Shown here one piece after another: positions 1-6,157 of a stretch of DNA of 12,359 nt (the first letter of the stretch is position 1; each line of letters opens with the position of its first letter). Source of the stretch: Oscillospiraceae bacterium (lineage in GTDB: Bacteria > Bacillota > Clostridia > Oscillospirales > Ruminococcaceae); contig SFLS01000032.1 in the NCBI GenBank assembly GCA_004554485.1, forward strand, positions 1 to 12,359, in the 5' to 3' direction. The notes beneath the pieces are model-generated. The model made no database searches and was not told the DNA's origin. It was given only the letters and a program-made list of their open reading frames with translations. Both the position numbers and the translations under genes were made by a program.

Positions 1-1
1 G

Positions 2-49
2 CGTACCCTGCTGAAACGCTGTAAAAGAAAGGAGCCGGAATTGGTATGA
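2..49 (+). CDS. C-terminal tail of an upstream gene (partial)
   Basis: A reading frame open from the window edge ends at TGA 47-49, so its stop overlaps the ATG (46-48) of the next gene in an ATGA arrangement. That arrangement is typical of translational coupling in operons. The visible residues end in a basic/acidic stretch, KRCKRKEPELV, which could be a cytoplasmic tail. Only about 15 residues are visible, so no function can be given. A competing frame from base 1 closes at TAA 22-24 and is equally short, so the choice rests on the ATGA overlap alone. Confidence 0.35.
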   Translation, partial: RTLLKRCKRKEPELV

Positions 50-1194
50 GGATCCTGATCCTGACCTGTAATACCGGCGGCGGACATAACGCCGCGGCGT
101 CGGCGCTGCGCCGGGAGCTGGAATCCAGGGGTCATACCTGTTCGGTGGCGGATGCCCTTTCCTTTGGGCCGCGCCATTTTTCGGAGGCGATCAGCCATCT
201 GCATACCATAGCCTATCGCTACTTCCCCAGAATTTATGGCATGGGCTACCGCAAAAAGGAAGAGCGCGTGCTGCAGCAGGATGAGACTTCCTTTGAGTAC
301 AAGATGAACGCGATCTGCGTACCCCGGCTGTATCGTTATCTGCTGCAGGGCAGCTTTGATGCGATCATCACCCCGCATGTTTTCCCGGCGGAGATGCTCA
401 CCCGCCTGCGCCGGAAATACAATTACAAAAAACCGTTTTACTTTATTGCCACCGATTATACCTGCAGCCCCTGTGTCGATGAGATCACCCCCGATTACTG
501 GATCATTCCCGACCGGCGACTGATACAGGAGTTTTCCGCCCGGGGTATCCCGGAGGAAAAACTGCTGCCGCTCGGCATTCCCACCAATCCGGCCATGGCC
601 TGCCATGTGGATTCCGCGGTGGCCCGCCGCCAGCTGCATCTGCCCCAGACGGGCAGAATGGTGCTGGTGATGAGCGGCTCCATCGGGTGCGGTCCGGTCA
701 CTGCCCTCGCGCTCAAGCTGCTGCGCCGTCTGCCCCGGGATACCTTCGTCGTGGTGGTCTGCGGAAAAAATAAAAGCCAGTTTCGGGAGCTGCAGCGGTA
801 TGCCCGGTTTCGGGAAAAGCTGTATCCCGTCGGCTTTACCGATCGGATGGATCTGTTCCTTTCGGCGGCGGATATCGCCGTCACCAAGCCGGGTGGACTC
901 TCCTGCACCGAACTGGCGCAAAAAGGGGTGCCGGCCGTTCTGATGCTCAGCGTCCCGGGCTGTGAAAGCCGCAATCTGGAGTTCTTTACCCGCTACGGCA
1001 TGGCGCTGGGGACCACCGGGGTGCGGGATACCGTTTCGGCGGTACGCCGCCTGCTGGAAAATCCGGCGATGATGAAAGGGATGACTTCACTGCAGCGCAG
1101 CCTCCCGCAGGGAGCGGCCGCCGCCATCTGCGAGCTGGTTTCGGGGGAGCATATTCCCGCCGACGAACAGAGCGGATCTGCTGAGATAAAATGA
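46..1194 (+). CDS. MGDG synthase / UgtP-type glycosyltransferase (GT28-like GT-B fold)
   Basis: A 382-residue glycosyltransferase expected to move a sugar from a UDP-sugar to a membrane acceptor, probably diacylglycerol, at the inner face of the membrane. The N-terminal half opens with a beta strand and the glycine loop TGGGHNAAA (residues 10-18), the hallmark of the MGDG synthase N-terminal domain. ATDYT (135-139) lies at the expected acceptor-side strand. The C-terminal Rossmann half has SGSIGCGP (210-217) and the nucleotide-sugar motif TKPGGLSCTEL (280-290). Length fits the family (about 370-400). The start follows a GGAG at 31-34 and overlaps the stop of the preceding frame. A terminator follows directly, so it is the last gene of its transcript. 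Whether the product is a mono- or diglucosyl lipid, or another glycolipid, cannot be read from sequence. No signal peptide is visible, consistent with a peripheral membrane enzyme. Confidence 0.85.
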   Translation: MRILILTCNTGGGHNAAASALRRELESRGHTCSVADALSFGPRHFSEAISHLHTIAYRYFPRIYGMGYRKKEERVLQQDETSFEYKMNAICVPRLYRYLLQGSFDAIITPHVFPAEMLTRLRRKYNYKKPFYFIATDYTCSPCVDEITPDYWIIPDRRLIQEFSARGIPEEKLLPLGIPTNPAMACHVDSAVARRQLHLPQTGRMVLVMSGSIGCGPVTALALKLLRRLPRDTFVVVVCGKNKSQFRELQRYARFREKLYPVGFTDRMDLFLSAADIAVTKPGGLSCTELAQKGVPAVLMLSVPGCESRNLEFFTRYGMALGTTGVRDTVSAVRRLLENPAMMKGMTSLQRSLPQGAAAAICELVSGEHIPADEQSGSAEIK

Positions 1195-1219
1195 AAGGGA
1201 GCCGTAAGGCTCCCTTTTT
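1195..1219. terminator. Intrinsic terminator, probably bidirectional
   Basis: A 9-bp stem (1195-1203 with 1208-1216) and a GTAA loop are followed by a T run on the plus strand (to 1219). The stem begins at the base after the glycosyltransferase stop codon. Read on the minus strand, the same hairpin follows the last Cys-rich gene and is trailed by TTTCATTTT, so it probably serves both converging transcripts. Confidence 0.9.
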
Positions 1220-1237
1220 GGCGCGGGAAATGCGGAT

Positions 1238-1453
1238 TTAGTTGCAGCCGCAGCCGCAGCCACAGCCGCCGGAATTGCCGGAACCGCCGGGGCAGGGATT
1301 ATCACAGCCGCAGGTACGGAAGGCGGAGATGTTGGTGGCATTGCCGCCGGTCAGCCACAGCCAGATCAGGATGAGGATAATGATCCACCACCAGTTATTG
1401 AAACTGCAGCCGCAGCCACAGCCGTTGTTGCATCCACAGGAATTGCAGCCCAT
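1238..1453 (-). CDS. Cys/Gly-rich single-helix microprotein A
   Basis: A 71-residue protein with a symmetric design: an N-terminal Cys cluster (MGCNSCGCNNGCGCGC, residues 1-16), an aromatic and aliphatic membrane-type segment (WWWIIILILIWLWL, 21-34), then a second Cys-rich tail ending GCGCGCGCN. The start is set by GGAGG eight bases before the ATG at 1453; a TTG further upstream in frame overlaps that Shine-Dalgarno site and is rejected. It is the second of two tandem minus-strand paralogues, 46 bp after the stop of the first. It resembles the small Cys-rich proteins of Clostridia sometimes labelled 'chorion class high-cysteine'. It also shares the short hydrophobic core seen in YjcZ-type sporulation proteins. 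Function is not known; a role in a spore coat, in metal binding or in a disulfide-linked surface layer is inference. Confidence 0.75.
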   Translation of the reverse strand: MGCNSCGCNNGCGCGCSFNNWWWIIILILIWLWLTGGNATNISAFRTCGCDNPCPGGSGNSGGCGCGCGCN

Positions 1454-1499
1454 AGTCGTTACCTCCAAGAAGTATTATTTATAGAGTAAATTTTGTTCG

Positions 1500-1694
1500 T
1501 CAGTTGCAGCCGCAGCCGCAGTCGTTGCAACCACGGCAGCCGCCGCATGTATTGCAACCACAGCCGCCAAAGCCGCCGGACAGCAGCCAGATGGCGATCA
1601 GGATAATGATAAGGGTAGCATCGTTCAGACAGATGCCAAAAAGCCCCCGGTTGCTGTCGCAGGGACAGCTGTTGTTACAGCAGGTACCAAACAT
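1500..1694 (-). CDS. Cys/Gly-rich single-helix microprotein B
   Basis: A 64-residue paralogue of the neighbour downstream. An N-terminal CC/CPC cluster (residues 5-12) is followed by a hydrophobic helix (ATLIIILIAIWLLSGG, 26-41) and a C-terminal run of CGC, CGGC and RGCNDC motifs ending CGCGCN. The start at 1694 follows GGAGG with nine bases between; upstream in-frame ATG codons are not preceded by a ribosome site. The last codons share near-identical DNA with microprotein A, the TTGCAGCCGCAGCCGCAG seen on the plus strand at both gene ends, pointing to a tandem duplication. A sigma-K-like promoter sits just upstream. It is probably cotranscribed with microprotein A. No enzymatic motif is present; function unknown. 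Confidence 0.75.
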   Translation of the reverse strand: MFGTCCNNSCPCDSNRGLFGICLNDATLIIILIAIWLLSGGFGGCGCNTCGGCRGCNDCGCGCN

Positions 1695-1726
1695 TGCGTG
1701 TAGCCTCCTTTTCATTGGGATCACCC

Positions 1727-1753
1727 TATCCTATGCTGGCGGCAGTTTTTGGT
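1727..1753 (-). promoter_or_regulatory. Possible sigma-K-type sporulation promoter for the Cys-rich genes
   Basis: On the minus strand the sequence reads AC (1753-1752), 16 bases, then CATAGGATA (1735-1727). This fits the Bacillus sigma-K pattern AC-N16/17-CATANNNTA. Initiation would fall about 25 bases before the ATG at 1694, leaving room for the Shine-Dalgarno site. The consensus carries little information and no expression evidence is available, so chance remains possible. Confidence 0.4.
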
Positions 1754-1826
1754 GCGGCGTTTAAGCCGCTTTGCCTGGTCCATATTAAAGGGGATGAACC
1801 ACCAAGGCTAAAGGAGGAAAACCCCT

Positions 1827-4130
1827 ATGAACCAATACAGCGGATTTACGCCCCGGGCGGCTTCGGTGCTGGCCGGTGCACAGCAGGCGGCGCAGGGGAT
1901 GGGCCATACCTATATCGGCAGCGAGCACCTGCTGCTGGCGCTGCTCAGAGAAGGAGCCGGCGCGGCATATACCCTGTTGACGCAAAGGAGGATCACGGCA
2001 GCCAAGGCCGAGCGTCTTTTACTGCAGATGGTGGGACGGGGCCATCCGACGTTGCTGTGTGCGGAGGACGCCACCGAGCACTACCGCACGGCGCTGGAGG
2101 AAGCGCTGCAGGAAGCGCAGGCGGGCGGCTTTTTGCAGGCGGGGACGGAGCATCTGCTGTTGTCGCTTTGCCGGCAGGAGGATTCCGGTGCGCTGCGTCT
2201 GCTATGCCGGCTTTCGGTCGATGTGCCGGCGCTGACGACCGCCCTGCGGGAAACCATCCGCCTGGAACAGTGCGAGCAGAACGGCGACCGGCAACCCCCG
2301 CGTGTGGTGGGCAGGCCGCAGAAGCAGACCCGCAGCGTCATGCTGGACCGCTTCGGCCGGGATCTGACCGAACAGGCCCGGCAGGGCAGGCTGGACCCGG
2401 TCATCGGCCGGGAACAGGAAACCGAACGGCTGCTGCAGATCCTTTCCCGTCGCACCAAAAATAACCCCTGCCTGATCGGGGAAGCGGGGGTGGGCAAGAC
2501 CGCCATCGTCGAAGGGCTGGCACAGCGGATCGCGGAAGGAAGAGTGCCTCTTTCCCTGGCGGAAAAGCGGGTCGTCACGCTGGATCTGCCGGCGATGGTG
2601 GCCGGGACCAAGTACCGCGGGGACTTTGAAGAGAGAATCCGGTCGGTGATGGAGGAAGTAACAGCGGCCGGGGATGTGATCCTGTTTATCGATGAGATCC
2701 ATACCATCATGGGGATCGGTGCGGCGGAGGGGGCGGTGGATGCCGCCAATATCATGAAGCCCAGATTGGCCCGCGGCGATCTGCAGGTGGTTGGCGCCAC
2801 CACCATTGCGGAATATCGCAAGACCATCGAAAAGGATGGCGCGCTGGCCCGTCGGTTCCAAAGCGTTCTGGTGGAAGAACCCAGCGAGGAGCAGACGATG
2901 GCGATTCTGCGGGGACTGCGTTCGCGCTACGAAAAGCATCACGGGTTGTTCATCACGGAGGAAGCGCTGGAGACTTCGGTCAGGCTCTCGGTGCGCTATT
3001 TTCCCACCCGTTTCCTGCCGGATAAGGCGCTGGACCTGCTGGATGAAGCGGCGGCCCGCATGCGGATCGACCGTTTGGGCAGCGCTCCCGCCGGCTGGCG
3101 ACCGGGGCGGGAATCCGGCCGCAGGACCACTTTGACCCGCAGGGAGGTGCAGGCGGCAGCCGCTGCCATGACCGGACTGGCGGCGGGGGCACAGGAGCTT
3201 TCGCCCGAACGGCTGGAGAAGGGGCTGCGGCAAAGCATGGTGGGGCAGCAGGAAGCGGTGGATACCGTGACGCATGCCATCCTGCGAAGCCGCGCCGGCC
3301 TGCGTGACCCCCGGCGCCCCATCGGCAGCTTTTTGTTCCTGGGCCCCAGCGGCGTGGGCAAGACCCAGCTGTGCTATGCGCTGTGCAAAACGCTCTTCGG
3401 CAGCGAAGAGAATATCATCAAGCTGGACATGAGCGAATACCGCGAACCGCACAGCATTTCCCGGCTGCTCGGCGCGCCGCCCGGTTATGTGGGCTGCGAG
3501 GAGGGTGGCGTGCTGACCGAGGCGGTCAAAAAGCATCCCATGAGTGTGGTGGTGTTCGACGAGATCGAGAAAGCCCATCCCGACCTGTTCAATCTGCTCC
3601 TGCAGATCATGGAGGACGGCCGGCTGACCGACAGCCAGGGGCGGTTGTGCATCTTCAGCAATACGGTGGTGATCCTGACCTCCAACCTGGGGGCGGAGCA
3701 TTTGCTGCATCCCCGGGCAATGGGCTTTGGTGATGCCTGCCCCGACGCAAAGGAAGCGGTGCTGGCCAAACTGCGGCAGCATCTCAGACCGGAACTTTTG
3801 GGGCGTCTGGATGAAACGGTGCTGTTCCAGCCGCTGCAAAAGGGGGAGCTGCGGCAGATTGCCGCCCAGCTGCTGAATGCCGTCGCCTCCCGTCTGCAGG
3901 ATCAGGAGATTGAGGTAATATTCGAGGATTCCCTGATCGAGCGGATTGTGGAGGATACCGAAAAGGGCCCCTACGGAGCGCGGCCGCTGCGCCGGGCGGT
4001 CCGCACGCTGGTGGAGGATCCGCTGACCGAGCGGCTGCTGGCAGGGGAGCTGTGCCCCGGGGATCACCTTTGCTGCGGCTGGGAGGGGGATACCCTGCAG
4101 CTGCGGCAGCGGGCATTGGCGGCTCCGTAA
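1827..4130 (+). CDS. clpC: ClpC/ClpA-type Hsp100 unfoldase lacking the middle domain
   Basis: A 767-residue double-AAA+ unfoldase that should feed proteins to ClpP. Two Clp_N repeats span about residues 1-150. AAA1 carries Walker A GEAGVGKTA (218-226), pore loop KYRG (262-265), Walker B LFIDEI (286-291) and arginine finger ARRF (341-344). AAA2 carries Walker A GPSGVGKT (506-513), pore loop GYVG (553-556), Walker B VVVFDEIEKAH (574-584), sensor 1 TSN (618-620) and sensor 2 GARPLRR (717-723). MGF at 632-634 occupies the place of the ClpC VGF loop that docks on ClpP. The coiled-coil middle domain that follows the AAA1 small domain in ClpC is absent, replaced by a short Arg/Gly/Pro linker (about 413-435). 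The length is therefore ClpA-like. No ctsR, mcsA or mcsB precedes it, and no CtsR or CIRCE operator is visible. A strong AAAGGAGG sets the start; only a weak sigma-A match (TTAAGC at 1761, TATTAA at 1783) lies upstream. Confidence 0.9.
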   Translation: MNQYSGFTPRAASVLAGAQQAAQGMGHTYIGSEHLLLALLREGAGAAYTLLTQRRITAAKAERLLLQMVGRGHPTLLCAEDATEHYRTALEEALQEAQAGGFLQAGTEHLLLSLCRQEDSGALRLLCRLSVDVPALTTALRETIRLEQCEQNGDRQPPRVVGRPQKQTRSVMLDRFGRDLTEQARQGRLDPVIGREQETERLLQILSRRTKNNPCLIGEAGVGKTAIVEGLAQRIAEGRVPLSLAEKRVVTLDLPAMVAGTKYRGDFEERIRSVMEEVTAAGDVILFIDEIHTIMGIGAAEGAVDAANIMKPRLARGDLQVVGATTIAEYRKTIEKDGALARRFQSVLVEEPSEEQTMAILRGLRSRYEKHHGLFITEEALETSVRLSVRYFPTRFLPDKALDLLDEAAARMRIDRLGSAPAGWRPGRESGRRTTLTRREVQAAAAAMTGLAAGAQELSPERLEKGLRQSMVGQQEAVDTVTHAILRSRAGLRDPRRPIGSFLFLGPSGVGKTQLCYALCKTLFGSEENIIKLDMSEYREPHSISRLLGAPPGYVGCEEGGVLTEAVKKHPMSVVVFDEIEKAHPDLFNLLLQIMEDGRLTDSQGRLCIFSNTVVILTSNLGAEHLLHPRAMGFGDACPDAKEAVLAKLRQHLRPELLGRLDETVLFQPLQKGELRQIAAQLLNAVASRLQDQEIEVIFEDSLIERIVEDTEKGPYGARPLRRAVRTLVEDPLTERLLAGELCPGDHLCCGWEGDTLQLRQRALAAP

Positions 4131-4142
4131 GCAATATCCATG

Positions 4143-4184
4143 CCCCGCAGGGATGTTTTCCCGCGGGGCTTCGCCACGGGCGAA
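4143..4184. repeat. Two adjacent hairpins after clpC
   Basis: Thirteen bases past the clpC stop lies a strong hairpin pairing CCCCGC (4143-4148) with GCGGGG (4163-4168), extended inside by GGGA with TCCC. A 6-bp hairpin, TTCGCC-acg-GGCGAA (4170-4184), follows at once. No T run follows the first stem on the plus strand, so it is not a classical terminator, although it could protect the 3' end of the clpC message. It may belong to the larger repeat that begins at 4198. Confidence 0.5.
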
Positions 4185-4197
4185 AAATCGCGGTCCA

Positions 4198-4284
4198 CCG
4201 GCCCGCAGGGCCGGCCGTCCTCCGGACGGCCGCTGTGTGCTGCGCACGCAGGCTCCGGCTTCGCCGGAGCGCCCTGCGGGCCGG
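4198..4284. repeat. Cloverleaf-like intergenic repeat, copy 1
   Basis: A perfect 14-bp inverted repeat (4198-4211 with 4271-4284, arm CCGGCCCGCAGGGC) encloses three consecutive hairpins. The first is 4213-4220 with 4224-4231 (8 bp, loop TCC). The second is 4235-4240 with 4244-4249 (6 bp, loop TGC, one G-U pair as RNA). The third is 4252-4259 with 4263-4270 (8 bp, loop TTC). Nearly every base is paired, forming a four-way junction. The element sits in the gap between clpC and the thioesterase promoter, and no open frame there looks real. Copy 2 at 5973-6058 has the same outer arm and the same three-hairpin plan. Confidence 0.7.
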
Positions 4285-4320
4285 CTTTGCTCTGTCTGCA
4301 TTCCGGGAAAAAGATGCTAC

Positions 4321-4349
4321 TTTACAGAACCGGCGCGTTTCTTTATAAT
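4321..4349 (+). promoter_or_regulatory. Sigma-A-type promoter of the thioesterase operon
   Basis: TTTACA (4321-4326), a 17-base spacer and a consensus TATAAT (4344-4349) end 33 bases before the thioesterase ATG, which is preceded by AAAGGAG. It lies directly beyond the cloverleaf repeat and should drive both downstream genes. Confidence 0.8.
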
Positions 4350-4382
4350 TGAGAAAATAACAGCACAAAAGGAGTCGTCAGG

Positions 4383-4766
4383 ATGGAACCTCAAGCCTTT
4401 CTTTTGCACAAAACCGTAACCGAGCAGGATACGGCGGAACAAGTGGGCAGCGGCAGCCTGCCGGTGCTGGCCACCCCCGTTCTGATCGCATGGATGGAGC
4501 AGGCCACCTGCGGATGCTGCGCCGCTTTGCTGGAAGAGGGGATGACGTCGGTAGGAACCGAACTGTCGATGCGCCATACCGCCGCCAGCCCGGTGGGAAT
4601 GCCGGTAACGGTCACTGCGGAGCTCACTGCGGCCGAGGGCCGCACGCTCTGCTTTCGGGTATGGGCGCAGGACGCCGCAGGCCCCATCGGGGAGGGTACC
4701 CATACCCGCGCCGTTGTAAGGGCCGAACGGTTTATGGAAAAGGCCAATGCCAAGCAAAAACGATAA
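4383..4766 (+). CDS. FlK-like hot-dog acyl-CoA thioesterase
   Basis: A 127-residue hot-dog-fold protein related to the fluoroacetyl-CoA thioesterase FlK and its many non-fluoroacetate relatives. Thr31, Glu39 and His65 align at a constant offset of 11 with the FlK catalytic residues Thr42, Glu50 and His76. The segment MRHTAASPVGMPVTVTAEL (62-80) and the GTHTR strand near residue 105 are also typical. It should hydrolyse a short acyl-CoA in the cytoplasm, but the true substrate is unknown; a fluoroacetate role is unlikely because nothing around it concerns fluorinated metabolites. It is the first gene of a two-gene operon with its own promoter, and its stop lies 12 bp before the next ATG, with GGAGG between. 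Confidence 0.8.
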   Translation: MEPQAFLLHKTVTEQDTAEQVGSGSLPVLATPVLIAWMEQATCGCCAALLEEGMTSVGTELSMRHTAASPVGMPVTVTAELTAAEGRTLCFRVWAQDAAGPIGEGTHTRAVVRAERFMEKANAKQKR

Positions 4767-4778
4767 GGAGGAACAGGC

Positions 4779-5930
4779 ATGACAACAGCGACCCTCCCAA
4801 AACAGAATCACCGGATCATGGGCCGGGGCGCTGTAATCGCCTGCGGCATACTGACGCTGCTGACGCCGCTTGGGCTGCTGCTGATCCGCCTGGCAAAGGG
4901 CAGCCCTGCCATCGTGGAGCAGTATTACAGCCGGGGCTGGTACCATGCGGCGGCCACCGCACTGACAGCCGTGACCGGCAAACTGCCCTTTTCCGCCATG
5001 GAGGCCGCGCTGATCCTGCTGGGCGTTCTGGCCGTCCTGTTTTTGGCGGGCTGGGTGCGGGAACTGCTGCGGCGGCAGCACCGCTGGTGGCAGATATGTC
5101 TGAAGCGGCTGTGGATCGCGGCGTCGGCTGTTTCGGTTATCTTCTTCTGGTTCATCCTTACCGGGGATCTCAATTACTACCGCGTTCCGGTGGGGGAAAG
5201 CCTGGGGCTGCAAACCGAAGAAACCGGCGTAGAAACGCTGCGCGCGCTCTGCCATCTGCTGGCGCAGGAGGCGGGTGAGGCCCGGGCGCTCTGCACGGAG
5301 GACGCACAGGGAGTGTTTGCTTCCGCCGTCAGCTATCAGGAGCTGGCAGATCAGGCTTCATCGGCCGTTGCGGGGCTGGATGAGGCCTGCGGGGTGCAGC
5401 TGTTTGACCTGGCAAAACGCACCCGTCCCAAGGCGATGCATTTTTCGGAGGTGATGAGCTATCTCCAGCTCACCGGTGTGATCTTTCCCTACCTGTCGGA
5501 GCCGAATGTCAACGTTCACCAGCCGGCCTACGGAATCTCCTCCACCATGTGTCACGAGCTTTCGCATATCTGCGGATTCATGCGGGAGGACGAAGCGAAT
5601 TTTATTGCCTACATAGCCTGCCGCGGCAGCCAAAGCGCGGAGCTGCGTTACAGCGGCGCCATGCTGGCGCTCATTCATGCGACCAACCGCCTGTACCGCT
5701 ACGACCCCAACAGCTGGCAGGAGATTTATTCTCTTTTGCCGGAGGGGGTGCTGCGGGATCTGTCATATAATCACACCTATTGGCGGAAGTACGAAACCCC
5801 GGTCGGAGAAACCGCCGACCGCTGGAACGACGCCTATCTGAAGGCCAACGCCCAGACCGACGGCGTGCAAAGCTACGGCCGCATGGTCGATCTGCTGATC
5901 GCCTATTACCGTGCAGAGGGCCGGATCTGA
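4779..5930 (+). CDS. DUF3810-type membrane protein with HExxH metalloprotease signature
   Basis: A 383-residue protein with three predicted membrane segments at the N-terminus (about residues 16-38, 74-93 and 111-129), then a soluble domain of about 250 residues. That domain carries HELSH (259-263) followed by GFMREDEANF (266-275), the pattern of a zincin-like site in which His259, His263 and a downstream Glu (270 or 272) would bind zinc and Glu260 would act as base. This arrangement and length match the DUF3810 family of Firmicutes, which has no established substrate. Topology suggests the catalytic domain faces outward if the three helices run N-in, but this is inference. It overlaps no neighbour, is translated from AAGGAGG at 4766-4772, and is the second gene of the thioesterase operon. 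A cloverleaf repeat lies 43 bases past its stop. Confidence 0.8.
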   Translation: MTTATLPKQNHRIMGRGAVIACGILTLLTPLGLLLIRLAKGSPAIVEQYYSRGWYHAAATALTAVTGKLPFSAMEAALILLGVLAVLFLAGWVRELLRRQHRWWQICLKRLWIAASAVSVIFFWFILTGDLNYYRVPVGESLGLQTEETGVETLRALCHLLAQEAGEARALCTEDAQGVFASAVSYQELADQASSAVAGLDEACGVQLFDLAKRTRPKAMHFSEVMSYLQLTGVIFPYLSEPNVNVHQPAYGISSTMCHELSHICGFMREDEANFIAYIACRGSQSAELRYSGAMLALIHATNRLYRYDPNSWQEIYSLLPEGVLRDLSYNHTYWRKYETPVGETADRWNDAYLKANAQTDGVQSYGRMVDLLIAYYRAEGRI

Positions 5931-5972
5931 CGGCATTCGCTTTCTCGCCGGTTTGTGCAGACCACAGGCTTC

Positions 5973-6058
5973 GGCCCGCAGGGCAAACCGTCCCCGGGGG
6001 ACGGTTTTGGCGGCCTTCGGCCGCCGCGGCCGCCATCCGGCGGCCGGCCCTGCGGGCC
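5973..6058. repeat. Cloverleaf-like intergenic repeat, copy 2
   Basis: A perfect 12-bp inverted repeat (5973-5984 with 6047-6058, arm GGCCCGCAGGGC, identical to the core of copy 1) encloses three consecutive hairpins. They are 5985-5993 with 5999-6007 (9 bp), 6009-6015 with 6019-6025 (7 bp, loop TTC) and 6028-6034 with 6039-6045 (7 bp, loop ATCC). Read on the minus strand it matches copy 1 best: both continue from the left arm into CGGCCG, and both carry GTCTGCA followed by CCGG and an A-rich stretch beyond the right arm. The plus strand has a run of seven T (6079-6085) 20 bases past the element, so it might also end transcription of the upstream operon. Confidence 0.7.
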
Positions 6059-6093
6059 GCACTGCGCCTCTGGGCAAATTTTTTTCACCGCAA

Positions 6094-6122
6094 TTGACAA
6101 ATCCCCGCATCGGGCCTATACT
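6094..6122 (+). promoter_or_regulatory. Sigma-A promoter of asnA
   Basis: TTGACA (6094-6099), a 17-base spacer and TATACT (6117-6122) form a near-consensus promoter 35 bases before the asnA ATG. No T-box, leader peptide or attenuator hairpin lies between promoter and gene. Any control would act at initiation. Confidence 0.85.
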
Positions 6123-6157
6123 TGCAGGTATATTTTAAATCAAAGGAGACAAAAACT

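Noticed and set aside
1241..1570. GCAGCC repeats as a CRISPR or tandem-repeat array
   Set aside because: They are the codons of Cys-Gly runs in two microproteins and have no regular spacers.
1736..1826. CtsR or CIRCE heat-shock operator before the Clp gene
   Set aside because: No GGTCAAA tandem repeat and no CIRCE inverted repeat could be found.
1694..2464. A 256-codon plus-strand frame overlapping the start of the Clp gene
   Set aside because: Out of frame with the Clp coding sequence; Gly/Arg/Pro-rich translation of GC-rich DNA; no conserved domain.
2202..4301. A 699-codon open frame on the minus strand opposite the Clp gene
   Set aside because: It is fully antisense to a gene with intact AAA+ motifs, its translation is Gln/Arg/His/Pro-rich without domains, and GC-rich codon bias readily creates such frames.
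4317..5255. A 312-codon minus-strand frame over the thioesterase and DUF3810 genes
   Set aside because: It crosses two genes with recognisable families and a promoter; low-complexity basic translation.
6122..6157. TTG at 6122 as an extended asnA start
   Set aside because: It lies at the last bases of the -10 box, has no Shine-Dalgarno site, and the ATG at 6158 has one and matches the family N-terminus.
5931..6157. A T-box or amino-acid riboswitch upstream of asnA
   Set aside because: No T-box sequence, specifier loop or antiterminator is found; the promoter is only 35 bases from the start codon and the structured DNA lies upstream of it.
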